Below, in pieces: positions 35,922 through 47,499 of a stretch of 64,000 bases of DNA. A program made the translations under genes and the position numbers. Origin of the DNA: Nymphaea colorata (Eukaryota > Streptophyta > Magnoliopsida > Nymphaeales > Nymphaeaceae); NCBI RefSeq assembly GCF_008831285.2, contig NC_045139.1, forward strand, positions 22,114,412-22,178,411, in the 5' to 3' direction. Numbering within the stretch: position 1 is the stretch's first letter; each line of letters opens with the position of its first letter. Under the pieces are notes generated by a model that made no database searches, was not told the origin of the DNA, and was given only the letters and a program-made list of their open reading frames with translations.

Positions 35922-36052
35922 CTTATGCTTGATTGGTGCTTAATGTTAAGATTCTATACATAGTTTTAAAATTAAAGCTCATTGTTCGATGTTCTACATG
36001 TGCAACAGTGCAAGAATTGGTCAACACTAGATAAAGTGATAAACAATAAAAG

Positions 36053-38556
36053 ATGGCAAACAGAAGGAAAGGAAAAGAAGTTGTTTTAGATTCTCATGCA
36101 ATAGATTCTTCATCTAGTGTGAATGTAGATGAAGGTGATGTTTCAAAGTCTTCTACAGTACCTAATAGTAGTACCTAGTGAATACTAGTAGTTGTGATGC
36201 ATATGCACCTGAAGAACAACCACTATGAAAAGAAATGAAAGCAGCCAATAAAGATGTAGGCAGTGGCGGTATAAATGTGCATTTTGTATGCAAATATTGT
36301 GAAAGTACATTTGTATAATCTTATACAAGAATTAAGGCACATTTGTTGAAGTTGTTAGGTCATAGAATTCGAGGATGTAAAAAAATTTCTACAAAAAAAG
36401 CTCGAGAGTTCAAGAGGTTGCAAGATCTTGTGACAAATCCTAAGAGTTCTAATAGAAAAAGAAAGACTATAGAGACATGTTTTGATTATTGTGGAACAGC
36501 AGAAATGGATAAAGTGATTGTTAAGTTTTTTTATTTTAGCTGCATTCCTTTCAACATAGCTTGAAATCCATATTGGACGAAGACTTGTATTATGCTTGCA
36601 AATAGAAAATTATCAAGATATACACCTCCCCATTCAAAAAGGTTGCGCACATCACTTCTTCAAAATGAAAAAAACGAGGTTGAGCAAAGTTTAGAAAGAA
36701 AAAAAATTAAATGGAACACGATTGGGGTATCAATTGTTTCTGATGGGTGGACATATATTCAAAGACGTTCACTAATTAATTTTATTGTCATTGCACGTGA
36801 TGAACCAATATTTTTGAAGGCAGTTGATGCATCTGAAGAATATAAAGATGTTGGATATTTGAAGCAATTATTTGTAGAAGTCATCAAAGAAGTTGGTCCT
36901 GATAAAGTGGTGCAATTCATTACAGACAATGTTGTTGTATGCAAAAGTGCTTGACTTAGTTTGAGGTATGATTTTTCACATATTTTTTGGACTCCATGTG
37001 TTGCACATACTTTCAATTTAGCACTAAAGGACATATGCAATCCTCCAAGCGAAGAAGATGTAGATCTCAAGGGACATGAGCTATTCTCATGGATTCAAGA
37101 GATTTAAAAAATACAAGAAATATTAAAAATTTTATCGTTAATCACCAACATGCATTGTCTCTTTTTAATAGTTATTCTGATTTGGGATTGTTAAAGGTTG
37201 TAGAGACATGATTTGCTTCAATAATTGTCATGTTGAAAAGAATTGAAAAAGTGCGAGATGCACTTATTCACATGGTGTTTAGTAGAAAGTGGAGCTTTTA
37301 TCATGTTGAAGATGAGACTAAAGCTCAAAGTATTAAAAACCTTATTGTTGAAAATAAATGGTGGAATAAAATTGCATATTTTTTAGATTTCACAGAGCCA
37401 ATTTGGTGCATGTTGAGAACTATTGATAAAGATGAACATATGCTTCATAAAGTTTATACAATGTGGAAAGATATGGTTGAACAAATTCAGCATATAGTTT
37501 TTCAAAAAGAACAAAAAGACATTGTACTTGATAATTCAGAGTTCTTTGATCGCATAAGTAAAATATTAGTTGAAGATGTGATAAAAGCAATACTCTCTTG
37601 CATTGTCTGGCACATTCTTTAAATCTCGAATACTATAATAAAAAATGGATTGAATGAGCTCCTGGATGTGTTACTCCAAATTTAGATAATGTATGGAGAG
37701 ACTTTTTACAGATTCTTATACCAGAAAACAAGCAATTTGTGAATATAACAATTTTTTTTAGGAAATTTTAGTTCAGAAGGCGCAGCAATAGCAAGAGAAG
37801 ATGATATGAGTCCTTTTGATTGGTGGGCATCCTATGGATCAGAAATGTCAGCGTTTCATAAACTTGTTTTGAGGTTACTATCACAACCTGACAAATTCTT
37901 ATACCAGAAAAGAAGCAATTTGTGAATATAACAAGTTTTTTTTAGGAAATTTTAGTTAAGAAGGCGCAGCAGCAGCAAGAGAAGATGATGGCATGAGTCC
38001 TTTTGATTGGTGGGCATCCTATGGATCAGAAATGCTCACGCTTCATAAACTTGCTTTGAGGTTACTGTCACAACCTATTACATCATCAGGCTCTGAGAGA
38101 AATTGGAGCACACATGGTCATATACACAACATTAAAAGAAACAAGCTCACTAATTAACGTGCAGAAGACTTAGTTTATGTGCATTATAATTTGTGTATTC
38201 TTTCAAGGAAACAAAAGGAATACAGGTATTTCTTTATTATGTTGTTTTGTTTTGCTCAATTTCTTATGTTGTGTTAGATTTCTTATATTTTTATGGTCAA
38301 TACTTTTATTGTTTAACTTTCATCTTTAATAAAATGCAGTTGTGGATCATCTCAATATTGTGATGTAAATACAGATGAATTTGATTTCGATGGAGAACGC
38401 AATTTATATACTGCTAACATTGATTTTTATGATCTTGTTGTTCCTTCTATGGCGTTCGATGATGGTGATATTGTTGAAAACATTGAAGAAAATCAAGAGT
38501 GGAAGTGGAAGTGGAAGGCAACTCTGATTGATAATGTATTATGTATTGATGTATAA
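36053..38556 (+). pseudogene. Broken hAT transposase (BED finger, DUF659, hAT-C)
   Basis: Pieces of a plant hAT transposase appear in order. The likely start is MANRRKGKEVVLD at 36053. A BED-type zinc finger follows near 36280-36360 (FVCKYCEST ... IKAHLLKLLGHRIRGCKK). A DUF659-like catalytic region lies at about 36700-37060, with GVSIVSDGWTYIQRRSLINF, VQFITDNVVVCKSA and TPCVAHTFNLALKDI. A hAT C-terminal dimerisation region lies at 38000-38215, with DWWASYGSEM, SGSERNWSTH and KRNKLTN. A likely intron runs from 38226 to 38339 (CAG|GTATTT ... AATGCAG). An acidic tail ends at 38556. In-frame stops occur from early in the frame (near 36178) onward, and a segment before the C-terminal domain is duplicated. 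Non-functional. Confidence 0.9.
37705..38072 (+). repeat. Tandem duplication within hAT C-terminal domain
   Basis: About 180 bases are repeated: ATTCTTATACCAGAAAA ... AGGTTACTATCACAACCTGA at 37707-37893 and again at about 37894-38072. Both copies encode the conserved DWWASYGSEM segment. The copies differ by a few substitutions and small indels. Confidence 0.9.
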
Positions 38557-38872
38557 ATTATGAAGTATGACTGTATGAACTTGATTTTGTGAACTCAAAA
38601 CTAGAGTATATTTCTTGTTGAATGTTAAACTGAAGTAGTCTGATGATTGATAATGATATCATGATTAGCAAATTGCAATTTTGATCTTGTTATTTAATAA
38701 TTTTGTGGTTTATGACAATTTTTTTTTCATATATATTATATACATATTATTATTGTTACAGTAAATTATTAATAATAATAATAAATACTCTTGCCACACC
38801 GCCGTACCTAGATTTTTAAAAATGTGCTGCACCGGCACCGGCACCCCGCACCTTGGTGACATAGCCATTAGG

Positions 38873-39760
38873 TAATACTTTTGGCCCAAAGCTTTTCTCG
38901 TTGCATCTAGGATGCAGGCATTTTTCTTCTCTTTAATTTGCATTGCATGTATATGCACATGAAGAGAAGAAAAGAAGAGAATGTGTTAGAAATAACAAAA
39001 AAGTAAGCTCCTGAATCAATCCAGTCCAGATTTGTAATCTTCTTTGACTATGTAGTAAATGTGTATGAGCTTGATAACAAAATAAACTAAAGGCAGCTTC
39101 CTGAACATTAAATGCAAAAGTAAAGGGGAACTGGAAGCATGTAAATCAGTAAAAATACATAGGAAATCGGAAGGATCTGAACATCAGTACGATATACAAC
39201 AAGAAACATCTATTGTAGTATATATTAACAAGTTAACTATTGTTGCACCTAAAGTTCTCCAACTACCTAGGCTTTTGACATATTGATTGGAAGTTAAAAC
39301 AGATGACTTGCTAGACCCAAGGGCCCATACAAGATATTAACTGATTTCATTAGATATTACGCCCCTAAAAGACTAACAATGTCCAAGTTGCCACCTCCTG
39401 GGATGATAAAAGAGACCAGAATGGCAATGCAAAGGGAAATTCTTTGAAACCCAAAGACTTTCAAATTTAGACGGGGGATCTACAAAATAAATGTGTAAAA
39501 ATCTACATGCCTTTCAGTGAAATATTTCAAATCGATAAACGAAGCACATGGTTCAGCAAGCACTCCTTAAAATTGTGGCACAGATACCAATAGTGATTTT
39601 AGTAGAATAGATGTTACTGTTCAACAAATAAAAACATCAGATTTCAAATGATGCAACAAAACATCTATCGGGAAACACATAGTGCTACGCAACTTTGCCA
39701 TCACAAGTTCCAACCTCGATATACATCTTAAGCTTTCAAAGGCTCGGGCACAAATTATAC
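38873..39760. other. AT-rich region between hAT and PECT relic
   Basis: I searched the minus strand here for the next exon expected after the last visible PECT exon and did not see it. No other gene is recognised. Confidence 0.5.
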
Positions 39761-40306
39761 CTCTACATGTCCAGCATGGAAAAGATCAAATGCACCATCT
39801 ATATATATTATGTGTGCATCTGGCCCTGGCCCCTGAATCCAACACATCCACAGTCAAAAAAACACAGCAATAGGAAAAGTTCAGGTACTAAATACAACAT
39901 CAAGAAGAAACTCTTTCTAATATTTCATGCGATTGTTAGGCATTGGGTATAAGATTGGATCATATCTCCAAGAGATTGATCCAGTAGTGCTTATATATAT
40001 GGTTGAAGGACCTGAAAAGGGAATCATCACGAATATTGTGTGTCTGGCCCTATGGCGAGGAAGAACCCTAATCAGGGATTAGGGCTGAGTGTGAGTATGT
40101 TACTGGGTTTCTCTTGAAAAGGGGTGACCCTTGTTACCGGTGGCTAACAGCGACTCATCCAACACATTTGCAAAGTTGCAAGGTTTGAGGAAAACACACC
40201 ATAAAAGCACAATTTTGGAATCATGCTAAACTAAAAACAAAGGGGCCCACATTCGTCAGCTCAATTTATAAACCTCAAAGAACCAGCAGCAGTAACCCCA
40301 AAATTA

Positions 40307-40384
40307 ATGAGGTTAACTATTAAAGTTGGCCACAACATGCACACATATATATTCAAATGCATATATCATATATATGTGTGTGTG

Positions 40385-40420
<36 letters not shown>
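40307..40420. repeat. (GT)n microsatellite within the PECT relic
   Basis: TATATGTGTG, then an uninterrupted run of about 13 GT units at roughly 40388-40414, then TATATGCATATG. It lies between exons B and C of the pseudogene. The plus-strand frame across it is a repeat artefact. Confidence 0.9.
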
Positions 40421-40720
40421 CATATGGATTTTTATGTGTACATTACATGCATTACTCATGGAGGTTTAGTTACTGTATATATATTACATATACACATACA
40501 TGTAAAGTTAACAAAAGTATCTTATGGAAAAGGATATACATGTCTTAGAAAGTTATATGTGTCTCTGATAATTTGATAAATGATATAGCAGGTCTGGGCT
40601 TGCTCATGTCTGCTAAATGACCTGTACGGCATAATGTTTTTCATATCAGTGACCTAAATTGTCATCATGAACATTTTCTTCAAGCAATCAAGTTGTGAAG
40701 ATTGTTAAAATTAGTACATA

Positions 40721-40854
<134 letters not shown>

Positions 40855-42213
40855 GAAAGTCCTGATAAAAGAGACTCTCTTAGCAAAGCCTGAGAACTTG
40901 GTCTCACTACCAGAAACTTAAAAACATATGAAAATTCTATCGTTTTCATTCTCCTTGGCACTCAACAGTTTTTTGAGCATTTAAATGTAACAGTTTTACT
41001 AGATATCTATATATACGTTCAGGTTCAGTAAGTTCACAAAATCATCACCACGTACTTAGCTAAACATTTTATTCATGGCATGTTCCACGCTAGCATTTAC
41101 AGCATGAAAAAAGTATGTATTTTGGAAGTAAGACCTGATGAAATAATAATGTCGAGCAACTTTTGGATTTCATGAAAAAACTAGTTTGTCCATCAATCGG
41201 ATGGACAGCACAATGATCAAAAACCAGAATTTCATCATATCCTGGAGATTGAAAGTTCTGTATATGTGCTCTTGATGACCTTATGATAATAAGCCACAAA
41301 TTGAAGAAGCAATTTCAGCAAAAAATATATCAGGAAACCAAGCTACCACGAATTCACATAATGCGAAACAACAAGAAGTAATTTTTCAAGGTCTAAAATA
41401 ATTAATACAACTGTATATTAACAATAGTTGCTCGAATATGAGAAAAATTGGTCAGCATTCATTAGTATGTCAGTTTAATAAGAAACATCCGTGGACCACA
41501 GATTAAGTCTCAAAACAACAAGAACCCAAAAAAGAATAGTTCAAGCATCAAATTATGATTTCTCCGGTTTCCTTCCTCCCATCCCGAGGCTAACACCACG
41601 AGTTTACCGTGAAGACTATCTAGTTGCTATTGCTGTACGTGAAATAGATATGGACATCCACACCTTTATCACGGACTAGCAACCAAAAAAAATGTACCAA
41701 ATAGCAAATGCATATAAGTAATTGAAATTCTAACAAGGTACAAGCGAAATAACTACCTTGCCGTTGGAGAATTGTAAAATCCTTGAGATGTAGGCAGGAA
41801 ACGTGATCTCCGTGTCGAACTTGCAGTTAACCCAACATCTTCAATCTTATGGCTGTGATAATTGGCTGAGTTACCGTTACAAAGATGCATGGTTATGGCC
41901 ATCACTAGGTGATCAAACAAAGAAGCATACAGCCTGTCTACACAGCAAGACGGGGAAGCTTAATGATGCACGAAATGCTGCTGCAAGCAAGAGAAACTAG
42001 TCGAGAACAAATGCTGACCATAAAAGCCACCAATTAACAGGAACAAGCAGGAAGGCAAAAATAATAACAATAGCAAAAGCATAAGAGGAGGAGAAGTGGA
42101 CGGTACCAACCATGTCCGTGCTTGAAACTCCTTCAGTCCGCTTGATCTACTTGTACTGGTCAGCCTTCTTGGCAAGGGCATACGCATCGGATCCATCAAG
42201 GAGAAGGCAGGGG

Positions 42214-42255
42214 TCGTCTAGGTGAATTATGTAGTCGTCTAGGTAAATTACGTAG
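42214..42255 (-). repeat. 21-bp in-frame duplication in PECT exon A
   Basis: Two 21-base copies, 42214-42234 and 42235-42255, differ at two positions. They add seven codons in frame, giving YLDDYIIHLDDPC where the family has a single IIHGDDPC-type motif. The conserved Gly reads Leu. Confidence 0.88.
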
Positions 42256-42363
42256 TCAATCCTATATTCATCAAAAAGCTTATTCATGAATTCTTCCGTT
42301 ATCGCATAAGGAGCATGTGAAATGACTTCATCCACCCACTCCATCGCGTTGACCATTATCATC

Positions 42364-43310
42364 CTGCAGATAGACTATGTATTAATGAGATAAACATGCA
42401 ACAGTTGCTAAAGAATTTACACAAGAGATTAGAATGAAAGTTTGTAGTGTGAAGAGTACATATATGCATGACGAAGTGGTTTTGATACAATTATACATGA
42501 CTCGAAGAAGAAAAAAGGTATTCTACATTGGATGCAATTTTGTTGCAACAAGAATGATTTGAAAAAATCATAAAGGCAACAAGACAAGCGAACAAGCAAT
42601 AACAAAATATGGCTGCAAACATGGATGTCTATCGAATTCAATCCAAAGACAGATAAATGGTATGTGCACAATATACAATATATACACAATTATTATTTGC
42701 ATTCACCATCCAATGTGAATTTCCATAAGATGGAAAAGAAGATGAAATCTCCTAAAAACGCATTGTAGAAACAAGGATTGGGTTTGGACTGAAAACATCA
42801 TAGATTATGAATATATTTACACATCAATAGAAGGATGGAGAAGGTGACGTTTAATAAAAAGCAACTATATGAACACATTCGAAAAATGAAGACAACTACC
42901 ATGGTAAAGACTGTCATACTATGTTGAATTATTTTAAAAAAGGGCATTTGAAAATCCAAATTTTGCCGTTCAAGTAGATGAGACCAGGTTTTTTGAAAAC
43001 TGCTAAACACGATGGGCAGTCAAATTCCTATTTCAATAGTGACTGATCAAGATTGACAAAAGTTGTAAAGGGTGTCTTTTCATAAACTGTTCATATATGT
43101 CGCAATTGTCATATAATGTAATAAGTGCCAATGTACTTAGGCAACTTGTATAAACAAAATAGTGGCTTCAAAGTTCAAACTTGGTGGGATATGTGTGTTT
43201 TGAAATTAGAGACAATAGAAGAATTTGAAGAAAGATGACATAAACTGATAAGTTACACATCTTAATTTGTGTTCCTTATAGGTGACAAGATCCTACAATT
43301 TCATTAGTTC
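42364..43310. other. AT-rich region upstream of the PECT relic
   Basis: The exon expected before exon A (ending around the conserved GPPVTPLHE in this family) was not found on the minus strand here. No other gene is seen. Confidence 0.45.
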
Positions 43311-43318
43311 ATATGCGT

Positions 43319-43659
43319 CTATGTCACACGGACTCTTCAAAAAAGGGGCCGCACCCGTGTCGACACAGCACTGGTGTTGGTGCTATTGCTGCTCCGACAT
43401 GCACCCCAACCACATCCTTTTTTATACAAGTTCAAAATATTTTCCATTTTTTTTCCTGTCCCTTTCTTTCTTTATGTATAGTAATAAAAGTAAAAAGAAA
43501 TGACATATTAAGCTAAGAAACAAGCTAAAATTATATATATTATGAATACATACATTTATATATATAATAAATATAGTATATATATACACCCTCGCCGCAA
43601 CCTCGCACCCAAATTTTTTGGAATACGTTGCACCGACACCCCGCACTCATCTGACATAG
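43319..43659. mobile_element. Non-autonomous hAT element related to the 33.5-kb copy
   Basis: A 341-bp element begins CTATGTCACACGGACTC and ends CACTCATCTGACATAG. It is flanked by ATATGCGT (43311-43318) and ATATGTGT (43660-43667), 7 of 8 identical. Its right end (GTTGCACCGACACCCCGCAC ... TGACATAG, preceded by CGCACCCAAATTTTTTGGA) aligns with the right end of the hAT at 33552-38864 (GCTGCACCGGCACC ... CCCCGCAC ... TGACATAG). It therefore looks like a deletion derivative of the same or a sister family. It has no coding capacity. Confidence 0.82.
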
Positions 43660-43667
43660 ATATGTGT

Positions 43668-45516
43668 TCAACTATTTGTAAAAAATATTAATTGTGTCTG
43701 TTATAGGTCCTCAATAATGGAAAGCACATACAATTAAACATTTCATAAGTCACAAACAAGCAAACACTTTCATGTGTGTTCAACTATTACAATCAACATT
43801 GTTAGCGACCGATTTTCATCCATCACAATATGAAGTACCAATGTCAGTTACATTCATGTTGGCAACGTTGCTAATACTAAAACCATGCATTATGTTATTT
43901 CTTCTTGCGTTCTTCATCCATATTTGACTACATTTTCATGTAAACTTTGACCTACTTCTTTAGGTTTTGCATTCAAATATAGTATCTCTTTTTCAGCATT
44001 ATCCAATTTGTCGAACAAGAACTGAACACTATCTTCTTTTTGTCATAACACTATTAAAAGAACTGATAAAATTTCTTTGTTCCCTACAATGATGACAAAA
44101 GAGGAAGTTAAAGGTCATACTAAACTTTTATATGATGTAAACAAACTAATGTAGGTAGTATCAATATATATATATATATATATTCACAATACCAATGACT
44201 GCTGACATTCCACGTTTACATTGACAACTATGGTGGTTACAGGAGTTTGCCATTATACACTGCTCAACAATTCAAGGCAAAATATAAGAACATATAAATC
44301 CAAGATCTCTGGCATAAGCATTAACGCTCTTCAAATTTGAGTGACCATATTAAGAGAACAATGCTTGGTTACTCAAGTTGATGATGAGGTGAGGCAGCAA
44401 GTGAGCATGTCACAGTAAAGGCTTTGCCACTGTCAGTGACAAACATTAAAGAAGAAAATATATATGCAGCAAAACGAGATAGCAACATTGGTTAATTACC
44501 CTTGTCATATTTAGCTAATAAAAAATTGTTGTATTCGGTCAAAAAACAAATTGGTTAATTACCCTTGTCATATTAAGTCAACAAAAGAATTTGTTACTTG
44601 AACAAGATTGAATGACTTGTTGATCATCATAGCATGTAGGGGAATAAAATTTTTCATTTGAAAAGAATGTGAAAAGGAAGGCAAGAGAATATGGAGCTCG
44701 GTCGTGTTGTCCTTGCTTTGAAATGACATGCAAGCTGGCTCAGGGTTGTGGTGGATTTTCTTTTCCCAAGTTGTCAATGTTATAAGAAATAAGCCTAAAG
44801 AGCAGGCTTGTAATGTTACTATTTTCACAATTTAACATGGAAAGAGCAACACATATTCCTTCTTCATGAACATTTGAAGGAAATGGCAGAATTTATGATT
44901 TCTGGTAACTAAGACATGACATGTATAGAGCATAGAAGTGTAAAATAACCACATATAAGTTTGGAATAAACTGCTCCTTAATTTATTACTACGTATCAAA
45001 GAAGAATTCCAACTTTAGTTTAATAAGTGACATTGCAAACATCACAAACATTGGGGCTGCTCCACCGTAGCCCCCTCAAACATCACAACCCGAATGCCAT
45101 AAATGAGAGAGAGAGTTTGATAGAGTGAAAGGTGACCAAAAAGCATTGGGACTGCTCCATATAGCCCCTTCAAACATCCAAGCCCTAGGTCAGAATCAAG
45201 AGAGAGATTGAGAGAGTGAAAGGCGACAAGAAAGCATACCAGGAGAAGGGGAGCAGAGCCAGACGCCGATGGCTCTGCTCTTCCTCGCCGCCTATCATGA
45301 ACTTTTCGCTGCCAATGCAGGAAACCATATTGGTGTAGGGAGACTGGTCAGGAAGCATAGGGGCAGCAGCGAGGGTTGGAGGAGAGAGAGAGTGTGTAGA
45401 AGATGAAACGAGGGAACCCTACGGGCTCAACACCATCGAGCTTTGTAGTTCAATCGTGGCCATCTGATAAGTAGAAATCAGGCGGGCCGCACCTCATGAG
45501 TGAGATACGTTAGTCT
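43668..45516. other. Intergenic, no gene recognised
   Basis: AT-rich to about 45040. The pair 45049-45145 and 45146-45235 is a diverged tandem duplication sharing GGGCTGCTCCA/GGGACTGCTCCA, TAGCCCC.TCAAACATC and GTGAAAGG.GAC. GC-richer DNA at 45240-45480 on the minus strand could be a first exon ending CTTCTCCTG|GTATGC, but encodes nothing I recognise. Confidence 0.45.
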
Positions 45517-45521
45517 CCCCG

Positions 45522-46840
45522 TGGTGGAGCCCGTGGCCGGGAGGGATGCCAGAGGCAGCCGACCACGGTCCAAATCCACCAGGATCTCACTCGGTGGGAG
45601 TGGGAGGCAATGGAACAGTAACTCTCAGCTCGGGTTGCAAGCGTGCGCAGAACGAGCAGGGTGAAGACGAAGGGGAGAACGGCGTGCGCGGGTGGGAAGA
45701 TGCTTGCGAATGGCCTGGAAGCGAAGAGGTCGGAGGTACCAACGGCGACGAACAGAGCCTCTCCAACCCGGAATCGGCGTCAGGTGGGAGAGAGCTCGGC
45801 TAAGGCGTCGGTGGAAGCTCAGACGAGGCAGAGAAGGAGGTTAACAGAGAGAAGACGGGGAAGAAGGATCATCGTACTCATTCATGGTGAATGCGCCGAA
45901 ATCTTGAGGAGCTGCCGCCTTGGAGATCATCCGGCGACCTTCTAGGAATGGCGTCCAGGAATCAGCCCTCTCAGGGTTCCAGTTCAAGCACAAGACCTCC
46001 ATGGATGCCAAGCTCCTTCTTAAGGGAAGGAGACGATGGCAACGGCCCTCCCACGCGAGCCGTGGGAGATGGCCGACCACCGAACCGGTTCGACAGTTTT
46101 GTCGAACCGGGTCGGTGTGGTGAACCAGCCCGGGTCGTCAGTGAGACCCGAGTCCAAAAACCGTGACGGTAAGAATGGGTCCGGACCCCAGTCCAGGAAC
46201 CCCCAAAAAGTCCACGACCGGATCCATAAGGCTGAGCCTGGATCCGGGTCTACAAAAGAGGCGGCCCAACCTGCCATACAAGTCCGGACCCGTGTCCGGT
46301 TATTCCCTGAGTGTCCCCCTTTACAGTGTCCCGTCCAGCTCGGCGTGTCCCACGTCACCTACGGGACGAATCCCGTCAGATGGATTCTCGTATCCCGCCT
46401 GTGCTCCCTCTGGCCGAGCTCGGCCAGGCGTCGTCTGGCCTCCAGGTCGGCAGGGCATGGGGGCATCGGCCAGGATGGCCGACGCCTGGGCTGCGCCCTT
46501 TCCTGGTCGCTGGTCGGTCTGGCGGCAATCAGCAGCACTGCAGCCTCCCTCGGCTTTCTCTGCCCTCCCCCCGGTTTGGTCGACGGCGGTCAGGCCTCCC
46601 GAAGTAACCTCCCTCGCGGTTTGCTCTCCTCATTGGGTGGCGGGGGTAACCTCCCTCGAATGCATCAAGGCGGTCCTCAGCTTGCGCCTCCTTCCGTGAA
46701 CCTCCCTTGGAGTCGACTCGGGGTCGTCATCCCCGCATTCCTTCGTATCAGCCTCCCATGTCGACAAGTGCTCTTCGTTAGTAGCCCTGCCGGTGTCAGG
46801 GGTGGCCCTTTGTTTGGCCGCCTCTGGAATGGTTGTATCA
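45522..46840 (-). repeat. 3' LTR of the chromovirus
   Basis: 1319 bp, bounded TG...CA, aligned end to end with the copy at 54629. By eye the first roughly 290 bases show about 17-18 differences from the other LTR, mostly transitions, so the insertion is not very recent. The distal 210 bases (46631-46840) are also translated as the C-terminal tail of pol. Confidence 0.95.
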
Positions 46841-47466
46841 GATCCACCCCTCTTAGATGGAGCCTGTCCCCAGGCTCCTATTGTGGGAAACCTCCCGGCA
46901 AGGTCGTTGGCGTCTTCCCATGTCAGGCCCCCTTCCTGGCCGTCCCACTTGACCAGGTACTCACGTCGGGTCTCCCCGTCCCTTCGCACCTTGCGACTGC
47001 GCACTAACCTCCGTGGCATGGGAGGCTCATCCGGGGCTTCCTCGCTGGAAGTCGGCGGGGCTCCCCGGTATGGCTTGAGTCTCCCCACATGAAAAACTAG
47101 ATGAACGCGGGCGTGGGTAGGTAACTCCAGCCTGTAGGCGGCCTTGCCGTGGCGCGCTTCTATCCGGTAAGGCCCATAGTACCGGGGTAGGAGTTTGGAG
47201 TAAGGTCTCCCGAACAGTGTTTTTTGCCCTCTCCGTAATCTTTTGAGCCACACCCAATCCCCTACAGAAAATTGTCGCTCGGCTCTTCCCCTGTTATGCT
47301 GCAGTTGCATCCGACTCTTGGCTCTTTCGAGGTTGGTGCGAAGAACCCGCAAAACCTCATCGCGGTCAAGCAGAGCACATTCTAGGTTCTCTTCACCAGC
47401 CAGGCCGGGTTCGTAGCTCCTCAGTGTGGGCGGTGGTCGCCCATATACCGCCTGAAAGGGAGTCAT
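46630..47466 (-). pseudogene. Integrase C-terminus plus chromodomain, extending into LTR
   Basis: Starts MTPFQAVYGRPPPTLRSYEPG, the GPY/F-type integrase tail (DWVWLKRLRRGQKTLFGRPY, LLPRYYGPYRI). A chromodomain follows: PRRLVRSRKVRRDGETRREY, then LVKWDGQEGGLTWEDANDLA. The frame stays open past the polypurine tract and about 70 codons into the 3' LTR, ending at 46630. The chromodomain, in known chromoviruses, guides insertion to modified chromatin. The segment itself is open but is cut off from upstream integrase by stops. Confidence 0.88.
46841..46857 (-). promoter_or_regulatory. Polypurine tract next to 3' LTR
   Basis: The minus strand reads CTAAGAGGGGTGGATC immediately before the LTR start TGATAC. 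This purine-rich block is the expected plus-strand primer. It lies inside the open pol frame. Confidence 0.75.
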
Positions 47467-47499
47467 CCCGATTAACGAGTGGGGGCTAGTGTTGTAAGC

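Larger units (their letters stand above)
33552..38864 (+). mobile_element. Degenerate hAT transposon with 8-bp TSD (7/8)
   Basis: The left end CTATGATACCATGGTGCG at 33552 and the inverted right end CTATGTCACCAAGGTGCG (ending at 38864) match at 15 of 18 positions. The flanking octamers are CCATTAAG (33544-33551) and CCATTAGG (38865-38872), 7 of 8 identical, as expected for a hAT insertion. Subterminal regions are dense in GGTGCG/GCACC motifs. The interior carries a broken hAT transposase on the plus strand. A second left-like end occurs at 34653. The element is about 5.3 kb. Confidence 0.82.

Noticed and set aside
34653-38872. Inner left end taken as the true border of the hAT element
   Set aside because: Its flank GTTATGAG does not match CCATTAGG after the right end, whereas the 33544 octamer does.
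46036-47007. Long plus-strand open frame across the left LTR (323 codons), echoed at 55205-56089
   Set aside because: It is antisense to the chromovirus, lies in GC-rich LTR DNA where stops are rare, and runs out of the LTR into antisense pol in one copy and into a microsatellite in the other. No domain is recognisable.
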